DNA of 64,000 nucleotides from Singulisphaera sp. GP187 (lineage in GTDB: Bacteria; Planctomycetota; Planctomycetia; Isosphaerales; Isosphaeraceae). The notes beneath the pieces were generated by a model. That model searched no databases. It saw only the letters and a program-made list of their open reading frames with translations, and had not been told where the DNA came from. Positions within the stretch are counted from its first letter, which is position 1; each line of letters opens with the position of its first letter. Both the position numbers and the translations under genes were made by a program. Location: positions 3,449,501-3,513,500 of the forward strand of contig NZ_FSRB01000001.1 of the NCBI RefSeq assembly GCF_900129635.1. The letters run 5' to 3'. Below are positions 35,042 through 44,810 of this stretch, piece after piece.

Positions 35042-35785
35042 TTATTCGGCGGCCCCCTCGAAGTCGATGCTACCGGTCAGCATCGCTCGCTTGACCTCTT
35101 GAATGGCCTGGGTCACCTTGATATCGCGCGGGCAGGCGCTCGTGCAGTTGAACACGGTCCGGCAGCGCCAGACCCCCTCGGTGTCATTGAGGATGTCCAG
35201 CCGCTCGGCCGCCCCCTGATCGCGGGAGTCAAAGATGAACCGGTGCGCGTTGACGATCGCGGCGGGGCCCACGTAGTTCTGATCGCCCCAGAACGGCGGG
35301 CAGGCGGTGGTGCAGCAGGCGCAGAGGATGCACTTGGTCGAGTCGTCGAACCGAGCCCGCTGCTCGGGCGACTGCAGTCGCTCGGTCGTCGGGGCCGGGT
35401 CGTCATTCATCAGGAACGGGAGAACTGACTTATAGTGATCAAAGAACGGCTTCATATCCACGATCAGGTCTTTGATGACCGGCAGGCCGAGGATCGGCTC
35501 GATCGTGAGCGTGTCACCCTTCAGGTTCTTGACCAAGATCTTGCAGGCAAGACCGTTCGTCCCGTTGATCCGCATCGCGTCGGATCCGCAGACGCCGTGA
35601 GCGCACGAGCGCCTCAGGCCGAGGGTCTCGTCCTGCTCCCACTTGACGTTCTGGAGCACGTCGAGCACACGGTCCATCGGATCGGCGGCGACCCGGAACT
35701 CCTCCCACCGGGGCGGGGCGTCGCTCTCCGGGTTGTACCGCTTGATCTTGACCGTGAGGGTGCGAGACTCTGCATTGGCGACCAT
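35042..35785 (-). CDS. sdhB: Succinate dehydrogenase iron-sulfur subunit
   Basis: A 247-residue protein. The [2Fe-2S] site is in SCAHGVCGSDAMRINGTNGL followed by ACK. The [4Fe-4S] and [3Fe-4S] clusters are held by CILCACCTTACPPFW and the CRTVFNCTSACPRDI segment. It passes electrons from the flavin of SdhA to the quinone site of SdhC/D on the inner side of the cytoplasmic membrane. It follows sdhA by 40 bases in the order sdhC-sdhD-sdhA-sdhB. Length is normal. Confidence 0.97.
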   Translation of the reverse strand: MVANAESRTLTVKIKRYNPESDAPPRWEEFRVAADPMDRVLDVLQNVKWEQDETLGLRRSCAHGVCGSDAMRINGTNGLACKILVKNLKGDTLTIEPILGLPVIKDLIVDMKPFFDHYKSVLPFLMNDDPAPTTERLQSPEQRARFDDSTKCILCACCTTACPPFWGDQNYVGPAAIVNAHRFIFDSRDQGAAERLDILNDTEGVWRCRTVFNCTSACPRDIKVTQAIQEVKRAMLTGSIDFEGAAE

Positions 35786-35825
35786 GTCTTTATCCTCTGA
35801 TCCGTGTCCGCGAGTCCTCGACCGA

Positions 35826-37673
35826 TCAGTATTTCCGAATTTCCAGCGGGTACTTGGTCACCAGCTCGCCGTTCTTCTCGACCATAATGACGTCGACATC
35901 CTTATACTCGACGCGTGTTTCGCTCACGCCGGCCGAATAGACAAGGCTGTGCTTGAAGAAGTTGGCATCGTCGCGGTCGGGGAAGTCCTCGCGGGAGTGC
36001 CCGCCTCGGCTCTCCTTCCGCGCCAGGGCGCAGGCCACGGTCGCTTCGGCCAGATCGAGCAGGCAGCCCAGCTCGAGGACCTCGAGCAGTCCCGTGTTGA
36101 AGACCGACCCCTTGTCGGCGACACCGATCGAACCGTAGCGGACTTTGAGTGCGGCGATCTTATCGCGGGCCCGGGTCAAGCCCTCGGCGGTCCGGTAGAC
36201 GCCGCAGTCATCCATCATGGTCTGCTGCATTTCGTCGCGGATCCGGACCCAGGGCTCGCCGCGCGGTCGCGCCAAGAGCGCCTCGACGGCCGCGGCCGTG
36301 GCGGCCTGCGGGTTGGCCGGGAGCGGCTCGAACTGACGGTGCAAGGCGTGCTGCGCCATCGCGCGGCCGGCCCGACGGCCGAACACGACGAGGTCGACGA
36401 GGCTATTCGTGCCGAGCCGGTTGCCGCCGTGGACGCTCACACAGGCGCTTTCCCCCGCGGAGAAGAGGCCGGGGACGACCGTGCCGGCGGAGTCGCGAAG
36501 GACCTGGCCGTGAACGTCGGTCGGAATCCCCCCCATCGCGTAGTGGGCAGTCGGCTGGATCGGCATCGGTTCCTTGATCGGGTCGACGCCGAGGTAGGTC
36601 CGGGCGAAGTCGATGATGTCGGGCAGCCGCTTCTCGACCCAGGCGCTATCGACGGTCGCCCCGGTGGGGCTGGTCTTGTACTTGTTGATCGTCTCGGCCC
36701 GAATGTCGAGGTAGACGAAGTCCTTACCGCCGACCCCTCGACCCGCGCGGACTTCTTGATAGATCGATCGCGAGCAGACGTCGCGGCTGGCGAGGTCCTT
36801 CAAGTTGGGGGCGTACACTTCCATGAAGCGTTCCCCCTTCCCGTTGAACATCACGCCGCCGTCACCGCGGCAGGCCTCGCTCAGCAAGATCCCGAGCCGA
36901 TAGATCCCGGTCGGATGGAACTGGTAGAACTCCATGTCCTCCAGGGGGAGGCCGTGGCGGTAGGCGATCGCTGGGCCGTCGCCGGTCAGGGCGAAGGCGT
37001 TGGACGAGACCTTGAACATCCGGCCGAAGCCGCCCGTGGCCAGGAGCACGCTCTTGGCGTGGAAGGTGTGGAGCTCTCCCGTGGCGATCTCGATCGCCAC
37101 GATCCCACGGCACTCGCCATCCTCCATGATGAGATCCAGCATGTGGTACTCATCAAAGAAGGTCACCCCTTGTTTGATGCACTGCTGATAGAGCGTCTGG
37201 AGGATCATGTGGCCGGTGCGGTCGGCCGCATGGCAAGCGCGCATGACCGGGATCCGCGGCTTGGCCGCCTCGGTGCCAGGCTCAGCGCTCGGGTCGTATT
37301 TCGGGTTCGGCTTGGTGTGCCCGCCGAATCGGCGCTGGGAGATCCGCCCGTCGGCCGTACGGTCAAACGGGAGACCCATGTGCTCCAGGTCGTAGATGCA
37401 GTCGACCGCCTCGCGACAGAGGATCTCGGCGGCGGTCTGATCAACGAGGAAGTCGCCCCCCTTGATCGTGTCGTAGGCGTGGTTCTCCCACGAGTCGTCC
37501 TCAAGGTTGGAGAGCGCCGCGGCGATCCCCCCCTGGGCGGCCCCGGTGTGCGACCTCGTCGGATAGAGCTTGCTCACGACGGCCGTACCGACGTGCTTGC
37601 TCGACTCCAGCGCGGCCATCATACCCGCGCCGCCGGCGCCCACGATGATGCAGTCGAACCTGTGATAATTCAT
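35826..37673 (-). CDS. sdhA: Succinate dehydrogenase flavoprotein subunit
   Basis: A 615-residue flavoprotein from the ATG at 37673 ([20 protein letters not shown]). The FAD-binding motif is [14 protein letters not shown], the covalent FAD His lies in [14 protein letters not shown], and the active-site segment is [18 protein letters not shown] with the catalytic Arg region further on ([14 protein letters not shown]). It oxidises succinate to fumarate in the TCA cycle. The open frame extends upstream to 38147, but that part is the shadow of sdhD and is rejected. Confidence 0.97.
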   Translation of the reverse strand: MNYHRFDCIIVGAGGAGMMAALESSKHVGTAVVSKLYPTRSHTGAAQGGIAAALSNLEDDSWENHAYDTIKGGDFLVDQTAAEILCREAVDCIYDLEHMGLPFDRTADGRISQRRFGGHTKPNPKYDPSAEPGTEAAKPRIPVMRACHAADRTGHMILQTLYQQCIKQGVTFFDEYHMLDLIMEDGECRGIVAIEIATGELHTFHAKSVLLATGGFGRMFKVSSNAFALTGDGPAIAYRHGLPLEDMEFYQFHPTGIYRLGILLSEACRGDGGVMFNGKGERFMEVYAPNLKDLASRDVCSRSIYQEVRAGRGVGGKDFVYLDIRAETINKYKTSPTGATVDSAWVEKRLPDIIDFARTYLGVDPIKEPMPIQPTAHYAMGGIPTDVHGQVLRDSAGTVVPGLFSAGESACVSVHGGNRLGTNSLVDLVVFGRRAGRAMAQHALHRQFEPLPANPQAATAAAVEALLARPRGEPWVRIRDEMQQTMMDDCGVYRTAEGLTRARDKIAALKVRYGSIGVADKGSVFNTGLLEVLELGCLLDLAEATVACALARKESRGGHSREDFPDRDDANFFKHSLVYSAGVSETRVEYKDVDVIMVEKNGELVTKYPLEIRKY

Positions 37674-37738
37674 GGTCTTATTGGTGCGAGGACGATCGAT
37701 CCCCGCCCTTGGTGTCAGGCCCGAACGCCACTCGGCCG

Positions 37739-38209
37739 TCAACGGCCGCGGGGAGCGACCGAAGCGGTGACCGTCTGAGACTGTCCCTTGCGGGGATGCG
37801 CCTTGATGTACTCTTGGTCCTTCTCGAACATGAGAATCGCGTAGCTGCCCATACCCACCAGGACCGTCGCGACGGTCCAGATCAGGGTATGAACAATCAC
37901 GCGTCGGCCAGGCCGGACGATGTACTCGTCGAGGATCTGGCGGAGGCCGTTGAGGCCGTGGATCACTGCGAGGACGACCATCGCCAGGTCCCAGAGCCGC
38001 CAGAAGAAGCCGCTGCCGGGCTTGGTCCAGCGATCCGCGACGAAGGCGTAATTGATCGTCTCGACATTGAAGAGGATGTGGACGATGAACAGGTGACCGA
38101 GCGCCAGCAAGACCAGCGTTAGGCCCGAGATCCGCATGAAATACCACGCGCCCAGTTCGAATCCACCGCTCGGTTTCACCCGCCGACCTCGACCCGAACT
38201 TGCCACCAT
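37739..38209 (-). CDS. sdhD: Succinate dehydrogenase membrane anchor subunit
   Basis: A 156-residue protein from the ATG at 38209, with an AAGGGG site. It has three membrane helices: [40 protein letters not shown] and [27 protein letters not shown] and HGLNGLR hold the His residues expected to bind heme b and to form the quinone site. A charged C-terminal tail follows. It pairs with SdhC to anchor SdhAB. It lies 47 bases after sdhC. Confidence 0.9.
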   Translation of the reverse strand: MVASSGRGRRVKPSGGFELGAWYFMRISGLTLVLLALGHLFIVHILFNVETINYAFVADRWTKPGSGFFWRLWDLAMVVLAVIHGLNGLRQILDEYIVRPGRRVIVHTLIWTVATVLVGMGSYAILMFEKDQEYIKAHPRKGQSQTVTASVAPRGR

Positions 38210-38256
38210 GGTCCCCTTCACTTTAAAACTCTGTCTCGATGCCAACCGGCGAAACC

Positions 38257-38802
38257 TCAGCCGATCGAAAGTCGCGGCTGAATCGTTCCCTTGTCCGTCT
38301 CAATTCGCGCCGAGGTGATCACCGGCTCCGGCAGGCTCTCGTACTCAGGCGCCTTCAACAACGGCAAGAGGACCCAGATCGCCACCGGAATCATGATCGC
38401 CCAGAAGGCGACCACCACGAAGAGGAAAATCTGTCGCTGGTACTGCACCCCCTTCGGCCAGAAGTCGAACAGCACCACGCGAATGCCGTTGAGCGAATGG
38501 AAGAGGACGCAAGCGATCAGCCCCAATTCACCGAGCCGAAACGCCCAGCGGATCGGCCAGTAGTACTGGCCCGACATCGTGCCGCCGTAGAGCGCCATGG
38601 TATGGTCATACCAGGCTGGGTTCACGACGACGAAGAAGGTGTCGGTAATGTGCGCGACCAGGTAAAGCAAAATACCCAGTCCGGTCACGCGATGGAGCAG
38701 CCAAGACCATTGGCCGAGCCCGCCACCATAGCGAAGGCCCTCAACCAAACGCGACCAGAGTCCGCGACGGTAATACCGCGGACTTCGATATGTCTGTGAC
38801 AT
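38257..38802 (-). CDS. sdhC: Succinate dehydrogenase cytochrome b subunit
   Basis: A 181-residue membrane protein and the first gene of the sdh operon. It contains the conserved LLHRVTGLGILLYLVAHITD (first helix, with a heme-ligand His), a middle helix (LGELGLIACVLFHSLNGIRV) and a final helix (FLFVVVAFWAIMIPVAIWVL). Such three-helix proteins make up the quinone- and heme-binding part of complex II. The promoter should lie in 38803-39000. Confidence 0.93.
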   Translation of the reverse strand: MSQTYRSPRYYRRGLWSRLVEGLRYGGGLGQWSWLLHRVTGLGILLYLVAHITDTFFVVVNPAWYDHTMALYGGTMSGQYYWPIRWAFRLGELGLIACVLFHSLNGIRVVLFDFWPKGVQYQRQIFLFVVVAFWAIMIPVAIWVLLPLLKAPEYESLPEPVITSARIETDKGTIQPRLSIG

Positions 38803-39188
38803 GGGAATCGGAATCCCGAGGAGGGCGGATCAATGAGAGTGGGCTCGAAAGCCCCTTCGCCTAGCCCAGGCGCATTCGACAACGTCGTCGGGCGAGACTC
38901 CTCAGCCACGGTGCCCGAGTCAGCCGAGATCCTCAATCGGCTTAACCTCAAGATTTTGTAGAGGTATTGGCGCGTCGGGTCAAGGGGGCACTCCGGAATC
39001 AAAACCCCATGGCCACACGGAATTCGTAACGCATCTCATTTCTGAGATAAAACTTACAGTAAATTTTGCCCGTCCTCCGCAGCCCCCCGGTTCGTTCCCC
39101 GAGCCGAGCCGAACTCAGCCCCCGGGCGAATCCGCCCCGGGCCTCGCTCGCGCCAAGGTGCGCGCACGGCACGGAGTCCTCCCGTAGC

Positions 39189-39359
39189 GTCCGCGATTGC
39201 GGACCATCTTCAATGTTGGCCTCGTTGGAGGTGGGATCCGCGATGATAACCCATGAGGGATGGTCCGCAATCGCGGACTTCCCGTAGCGTGGGCACGGCC
39301 CACCATCCCGATCTCCTTGCCAACGAGAAGGTTCAGAGGTGGGCCGTGCCCACGCTACG
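39189..39359. repeat. Two adjacent inverted repeats
   Basis: TCCGCGATTGCGGACCATC at ~39189-39208 faces GATGGTCCGCAATCGCGGA at 39259-39278. Directly after, a perfect 22-base pair of arms begins CGTAGCGTGGGCACGGCCCA at 39283-39304 and returns at 39338-39359. Each arm pair frames 30-50 bases of unique sequence. The rest of 38803-39560 holds the sdh promoter region and no gene. Confidence 0.85.
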
Positions 39360-39560
39360 AAAATCGTTGGCCCTGCGATCACGCCAAGGCCGAGCGCATC
39401 GCAGCATCGATCTCTCGACGACCGGCTCCTTTTGGCGAATGCTGCCGCCCTGGACCGCCGCGAGCATCGAGCTTAAATAAAAGCGAATTGGCCATCAACA
39501 CGGACCCAGGAGGAACCTGAGTCGCGGTGAAGACCGGCGGGAGTGCGATCCGGACGGACC

Positions 39561-39908
39561 TCAGCGTGCGAGATGAATCTGCGTGGCCGAGAAGAACCCG
39601 CCGAGCGTCAAACGCCCCACCGCGGCGACCGGACTGCCGTGACAAAGGTTCTCACCCAGGTCCTCGAGCCAGCCTCGATCCGGGACGAGCGAGGCTTCCG
39701 CCTCGACGATCATGAGATCCTTGGGGCGGCCCAGCGGTGCCACCTGCAAGACCAGACGCGACGCATCCCGTAATGCGCCGGAAGGTTCGACCCAAGAATC
39801 GATGATTGCGCCCGTGACCACCATTTCCGTATCCATATCCTGCTCCTCCCCGCCCGGTAAGGGGCGAAGTTCGGAGGCATTGAGCACTTGACCCGATGCA
39901 TCCATCAT
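39561..39908 (-). CDS. Hypothetical small protein, possibly OB-fold-like
   Basis: A 115-residue frame from the ATG at 39908 (MMDASGQVLNASELRPLPGG). The C-terminal ~85 residues look coding: VVTGAIIDSWVEPSGALRDA, then RLVLQVAPLGRPKDLMIVEA and a GSPVAAVGRLTLGGFFSATQ end. The strand pattern resembles an OB-like barrel, but I cannot match it to a family. No signal peptide. It stands alone between repeats and the RNase P RNA gene. Confidence 0.5.
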   Translation of the reverse strand: MMDASGQVLNASELRPLPGGEEQDMDTEMVVTGAIIDSWVEPSGALRDASRLVLQVAPLGRPKDLMIVEAEASLVPDRGWLEDLGENLCHGSPVAAVGRLTLGGFFSATQIHLAR

Positions 39909-40087
39909 AGCAGGTAAGGATTGGTGAGACAAGGGATCATCTCGGGAATCGCAGGGGCAATTCAGTTCGGTTCAGAGTTTCTCGACGCGAGTCAGGCCCA
40001 CTCAGAGCGCCTGACGGTTCACGGCCGCCGACCGGTTTCGTGAACGGAATTTTCGTCAAAGCGTCATCGAATCGTATAAAGGTGGGA

Positions 40088-40535
40088 TCGTGACGAACCT
40101 GTAAGCCGGATTCTGTCGGGGACGCGAACGTCCCCGGATGATCATTTCTCTGGGACGCCGGTTGCCCGGCGCCTCTAGCGACCTACCCGGAAGTCATCCG
40201 GATCGGGCAAATCCGCCGCCGCCGGCCCTCCCTTGCGGTCAGTCCGGCAACGTTGCTCCCTTATTTGGTCTTGCTCCCAGTGGGGTTTGCCAAGCCAAGC
40301 CGGTCACCCGACCTGCTGGTGAGCTCTTACCTCACCGTTTCACCCTTACCCCAGCGAACCGAAGTTCGCCGTGGCGGTCTGTTTTCTGTGGCACTTTCCC
40401 TTCCCGAGATCAATCGGGCGGTGGGCGTTACCCACCACCGCGCCCTACGGAGTCCGGACTTTCCTCTACGGCATGCCCTCGATTTGATGTTTCCATCAAA
40501 CCAAGCGCCGTGGCGATCATCCAGTCCGTCACGAA
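40088..40535 (-). ncRNA. rnpB: RNase P RNA
   Basis: On the minus strand the region contains the universal core blocks of bacterial RNase P RNA: GGAAAGTCCGGACTCC (40464-40449), an ACAGAAAACAGACCGCC block near 40390-40374, and CAGAATCCGGCTTACA near the 3' end (40115-40100). TCGTGACGGAC at the 5' end pairs with GTTCGTCACGA at the 3' end, forming helix P1. The total length is about 448 bases. It cleaves the 5' leaders of tRNA precursors. ORFs that run across it are artefacts. Confidence 0.95.
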
Positions 40536-40736
40536 CCCATCACTTATCATATCTCACGGCTGCCTCGCCTCAACCAATATTCTTCAACAATTCGCGGATT
40601 CTCCCTCATACCCCCTCCCGCAACCCGCAAGACTCACCCTGCAATTTATCTACTCAATTTTTTCGATTCAAATTTCCCATTTTAACTATGTGCTTTATAC
40701 TGTGGATATCCTCCCAATCCTTAGAGGCCTCCACCC

Positions 40737-41234
40737 ATGTGTATCCGCGACTATCTCCAGAGCCGTCACGTCTGGTTCGAGACGCTGCTGCACCCACCGG
40801 CCCCTTCGGCGTCCAAGCTGGCGCAAACCGTTCACGTTTCCGGCCGGTTCGTCGCCAAAGGGGTATTGGTCGGTACGGGAGGGGCCTACGTCTTGGCGGT
40901 CCTGCCGGCGACCGCACGGATCGATATGGAGCGACTGACGCAAGCGCTTCATGGCCAATCGCCTCGGATCGCGACCGAGGACGAGGTCGAGCGGATCTTC
41001 GGCGACTGCGAACGAGGGGCGTTGCCGCCGTTTGGCCGGTTATACGGGCTGACGACCCTGGTCGACGCCAGCTTGTCGGGCAGCTCTGAGATCGTATTCG
41101 TGGGAAACTCCCGCCACGAGGGGGTACGGATGCGCTACCGCGACTACGAAGCGATCGAATCGCCGATTCGGACCCGGTTCGCACTGGCGACGAGCCCGCG
41201 TCAACGTCGCAATTCGCATCGCAAAGCCGGGTGA
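40737..41234 (+). CDS. YbaK/aminoacyl-tRNA-deacylase-like protein
   Basis: A 165-residue protein. The fold of the YbaK/ProX family is seen in SKLAQTVHVSGRFVAKGVLV, VLAVLPATARIDMERL, then EVERIFGDCERGALPPFGRL with the conserved Pro-Phe-Gly turn, and VDASLSGSSEIVFVGNS. Family members remove wrongly attached amino acids from tRNA; here the C-terminal extension (to 165 residues) fits the free-standing planctomycete/proteobacterial variant that starts MCIRDYLQ. It is divergent from the RNase P RNA gene. Confidence 0.85.
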   Translation: MCIRDYLQSRHVWFETLLHPPAPSASKLAQTVHVSGRFVAKGVLVGTGGAYVLAVLPATARIDMERLTQALHGQSPRIATEDEVERIFGDCERGALPPFGRLYGLTTLVDASLSGSSEIVFVGNSRHEGVRMRYRDYEAIESPIRTRFALATSPRQRRNSHRKAG

Positions 41235-41352
41235 AGACTGGCCCCGCTCCCCCGCTCTGCCCTCACTTTTGTGAATCAGAGGGGGGAGCGGGGCATCCCG
41301 CCCACAGTTTCAATCCAACGACTCGATTGAATTACGGCCGGAACGCCGAGGC

Positions 41353-44300
41353 TCAGACGCCGAGAGCCGCCTCATTGGTTGGAGTTGCCGCCGTCGAGGC
41401 TCCGTCGGACTCAGGGGCGAACCCACGCCTCATCGTATTCTCGGTGATGGTGCGGGTCAGGAGGAACTCGAGCAGGTAGTCGGTCCCGCCGGCCTTGGTG
41501 CCGATGCCCGAGAGTTGGAAGCCACCGAACGGCTGGCGATCGACGAGTGCGCCGGTGATCGGCCGGTTCACGTAGAGGTTACCCACCCGGAACTCGCGTT
41601 TGACGCGGTCGATGTTCGCCGGGCTCCGCGAATAGAGTCCACCGGTCAGGGCGTAAACCGTGCCGTTGGCGATCCGAAGCGCATCGTTGAGATCGCTCGC
41701 TCGGAGGACGGCGAGGACGGGTCCGAACACCTCCTCCTGGGCGATTCTGGCGTCGGGGTGGACCCCGGCGACGATCAGCGGTCCGACGTAGTTCCCTCGC
41801 GCCACCAGTGGGCCCACATCGACCGACAAGACAACATCGCCTTCCCCCTCGGCGATCGTCTTGTAGCCTTCGACCCGCACGCGGGCCTTGGCGTCGATCA
41901 CAGGGCCGACCGCGGTGTCCGGGTTGTCGGCCGGGCCGACGGGCAAGGCGCGGGCGGCATCGACGAGCCGCGCGACGAAGGCGTCGTAAACGCCGTCGAG
42001 GACGATCACGCGCGAGCAGGCCGAGCACTTCTGCCCCGCGTAGCCAAAGGCGCTCTGCAAGACGCCGACGACCGCCTCGTCGAGGTCGGAGTCATCGTCG
42101 ACGATGATCGCGTTCTTTCCCCCCATCTCGGCGATCACCCGCTTGACATGGTTCTGCCCGTGCGCCGGCTCGGCCGCCTTGCGGTTGATCTCGAGACCCA
42201 CATCGCGCGACCCGGTGAATGCGATCAGTGCCACCCGCGGGTCATCCACGAGGGCTTTGCCGACGTCGCCGAAACCGGGCAAAACGGTCAGCACCCCCTC
42301 GGGAAGGCCAGCTTCGCGAAGCAGTTCGCCCAGCAGCAGCGCGATCCTCGGGGCACGCTCGCTCGGCTTGAGCACCACCGTGTTTCCCGCGACCAGGGCG
42401 GCGACCGTCATCCCGGTCGGAATCGCCAGCGGGAAGTTCCAAGGCGGGATCACGGCCACGACTCCGCGGGCGATCCGCTCGATGGCATTGGTCTCGCCCG
42501 GAACGTCGCGGTGTTTCCCCTCCGCCAACCGGATCATCTCGCGGGCGTAGAATTCGCAGAAATCGATCGCCTCGGCGACGTCCCCGTCGGCCTCGCGCCA
42601 GGGCTTGCCACACTCGTAGACTTCCCAGGCCGAGATTTCCGAGCGCTTCGCACGCATGAGCGCAGCCGCTTTGAGGAGGACCGAGGCGCGGTCCGCGGCG
42701 GGGGTAGCCGACCACGCCGCAAGTCGTTCCCGCGCGATCGCGATCGCCTGGCGAGCATCCTCGGGGCGAGCCTGAACGAATCGGCCGACAACCGAAGCGG
42801 TCTCGCTGGGGTCGGTCGAGGTGAACTCAGTCCCGGTGGCGACCGCGCGACCGTTCAGAACCAGCGGGTAGACCCGGCCGAACTGACCGCGAACCACGCG
42901 AAGCGCTTCGCTCATCGCAGCGCGGGCCTCGGGCCGAGTGAAGTCGGTCGGCGGCTCGTTCTGAAACGGTGTCAAAACCGGCGCCGCCGCGTTCGCGGTC
43001 AACGACCCGGGCTTGCGTTGGGAAGGCTGGTTCCGGCCCCACATGGCTCCGACCTCCTCGGGATCGCGCAAGAGCTCCTCGACCTGAGCATGGTCGGTGA
43101 AGCTGGCCTTCAGGAACGACTCGTTCGACGTATTTTCCAGCAGTCGCCGCACCAAGTAGGCCATGCCGGGGAGCATTGCGCCATACGGGGTGTAGACACG
43201 AACCCGCTTGCCGTCGGCCACCAAGGCACGCTGAATCGGCTCGCCCATGCCGTGGAGCATCTGGATCTCGTAGGAATCATCCGGCACGTGATACGTCTCG
43301 GCGGCCGCCATCGCCAGCGCCAGGCTCCGCACGTTGTGGCTGCCCAGGGCCGGGCGCAACTGTTCGTGGTGCTCCATCAGAAAGCGGGCGGAACGCTCGT
43401 AACAGGCGTCGGTCTGCCACTTGTGGAGATAGACCGGGATCGGCCAGCCGAGTTGGCGGGCCAGGACCACCTCGTAGTCCCAGTACGCCCCCTTGACGAG
43501 CCGGACCGTGATCGGAGTGCCCCGCTGCTTGACCCAGTCGAGCAGCGATCCCAGGTCGGCCTCCGTCTCGGTCAAATACCCTTGAATGACGATGCCGACA
43601 TCGGGCCAGTCGCGAAACTCCGGCTCGGAGAGCACCGACTTGAAGATCGCCAGCGTCAAATCCTTGTGGGCGTACTGTTCCATATCCACATGGACATAGG
43701 CGCCCAGATCGCGTGCGGTCCGCAAGATCGGGCGGAGCCGACGGGCCACGCGGTAAAGCGTCGAATGGTCGTAAAGCGCATCGAAGCGGGCCGTCAGGCT
43801 CGTCAGTTTCAAAGACAGGTTCACGCGAGGAATCGACCCGCGGTGATCGCGGTCGATTTGTGGTATCTCCGGTTCGACGCCCAACGGGCGAGCCAGGCCG
43901 CGAATCAAGTCGAGACAGGTCTGCTGATAGCGTTCGGCCTCGTGCTCGCTGATCACGGCCTCTCCCAGGAGGTCCGCCGTGAACGCGATCCGCTGCCGCC
44001 GCAGGGCGAGAACCGTCTTGAGCGCCTCGTCGGGGGTTGCGCCGGCAATGAACCGCCGTGCCATATGGGTCGCCCCGAACCGGGCGATCCCCGCTAAGGC
44101 ACGTTCTCCCAGGGTTCCCGCCGGGGCCAGCGCAACCGCGAGTCGAAGCCACCAGGGGACCCGATCTCCCGCCTCATCCAGATATTCCACCAGGTGCCGG
44201 CGGATCGCCGTCGGGGTTTTGAGCACGGGCATCGCGTCAATGAACCGGAAGAGCTGGACCTTGACTAGGGGGTCGCCCAGCGTCAGGTTCATCATGCGGT

Positions 44301-44430
44301 CATCCCACCACCCGCGTTCCCAGGGCTTGGGTCCGCCCCCGACCTTGGCGAACAGCACGCGGCCGATTTCGCGCGCTCGGTGTTCGATCGAGGTCGAGGT
44401 CGCATCACGACTTGCAGTCATTGAGGCCAT
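41353..44430 (-). CDS. putA: Bifunctional proline dehydrogenase/L-glutamate gamma-semialdehyde dehydrogenase
   Basis: A 1025-residue enzyme. Residues ~90-450 form the FAD-binding proline dehydrogenase barrel (VNLSLKLTSLTARFDALYDH, VRLVKGAYWDYE, YEIQMLHGMGEPIQ, VRVYTPYGAMLPGMAYLVRR). Residues ~510-1000 form the aldehyde dehydrogenase (VVAVIPPWNFPLAIPTGM, FTGSRDVG, catalytic Glu in VIAEMGGKNAIIVDDDSD, catalytic Cys in GYAGQKCSACSRVIV). It converts proline to glutamate in two steps with substrate channelling. No DNA-binding N-terminal domain of the E. coli type is seen. It has a GGAGG site before the ATG at 44430. Confidence 0.96.
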   Translation of the reverse strand: MASMTASRDATSTSIEHRAREIGRVLFAKVGGGPKPWERGWWDDRMMNLTLGDPLVKVQLFRFIDAMPVLKTPTAIRRHLVEYLDEAGDRVPWWLRLAVALAPAGTLGERALAGIARFGATHMARRFIAGATPDEALKTVLALRRQRIAFTADLLGEAVISEHEAERYQQTCLDLIRGLARPLGVEPEIPQIDRDHRGSIPRVNLSLKLTSLTARFDALYDHSTLYRVARRLRPILRTARDLGAYVHVDMEQYAHKDLTLAIFKSVLSEPEFRDWPDVGIVIQGYLTETEADLGSLLDWVKQRGTPITVRLVKGAYWDYEVVLARQLGWPIPVYLHKWQTDACYERSARFLMEHHEQLRPALGSHNVRSLALAMAAAETYHVPDDSYEIQMLHGMGEPIQRALVADGKRVRVYTPYGAMLPGMAYLVRRLLENTSNESFLKASFTDHAQVEELLRDPEEVGAMWGRNQPSQRKPGSLTANAAAPVLTPFQNEPPTDFTRPEARAAMSEALRVVRGQFGRVYPLVLNGRAVATGTEFTSTDPSETASVVGRFVQARPEDARQAIAIARERLAAWSATPAADRASVLLKAAALMRAKRSEISAWEVYECGKPWREADGDVAEAIDFCEFYAREMIRLAEGKHRDVPGETNAIERIARGVVAVIPPWNFPLAIPTGMTVAALVAGNTVVLKPSERAPRIALLLGELLREAGLPEGVLTVLPGFGDVGKALVDDPRVALIAFTGSRDVGLEINRKAAEPAHGQNHVKRVIAEMGGKNAIIVDDDSDLDEAVVGVLQSAFGYAGQKCSACSRVIVLDGVYDAFVARLVDAARALPVGPADNPDTAVGPVIDAKARVRVEGYKTIAEGEGDVVLSVDVGPLVARGNYVGPLIVAGVHPDARIAQEEVFGPVLAVLRASDLNDALRIANGTVYALTGGLYSRSPANIDRVKREFRVGNLYVNRPITGALVDRQPFGGFQLSGIGTKAGGTDYLLEFLLTRTITENTMRRGFAPESDGASTAATPTNEAALGV

Positions 44431-44810
44431 CGACGAGCCCTCCGAGAACGGGAGGTAAGCGAGATCAGAACGCCTCCCGCCACCCCTATTCTACGGCAGG
44501 ACGGACCATAAGGATCACTTATTCGGCGGCCCTTCCGGTGATCGCGAACGGCGGGAGAGTCATTCCTTGAGAACCGGCCCCGCGCCCACGACTCAGGTGA
44601 GCGGGAGCGTCAGGGAACAACCTGTCGCTTGATTTCCCGCGCGAATCGAAAATTGCTGATATCCGCCTTCGCCCCTGAGAGGTTGACCCTGGATCTCGAT
44701 CCTCGGTAGGTTAGACACATCCTCATCTCGATCGGTCACCGCGGTCCGGCGTTGCCGGCTTGGCAACGCCAGCCCAGCTTCATGTCCACCTTCTTATGAG
44801 GCAAGCCGCT
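44431..44810. other. Gene-free stretch between divergent genes
   Basis: About 380 bases between putA (minus) and the exported SnoaL-like gene (plus). It should contain both promoters. I see no hairpin, repeat or ORF of note. Confidence 0.45.

Noticed and set aside
37674..38147. Extended N-terminus of SdhA
   Set aside because: This part is the antisense-like shadow of sdhD and has no SdhA homology.
40138..41089. Two plus-strand ORFs of 266 and 278 residues
   Set aside because: They lie across the RNase P RNA gene and run into the start of the YbaK-like gene in another frame; the composition is not protein-like.
41515..44097. An 860-residue ORF antisense to putA
   Set aside because: It is a GC-driven shadow frame; putA has all catalytic motifs on the other strand.
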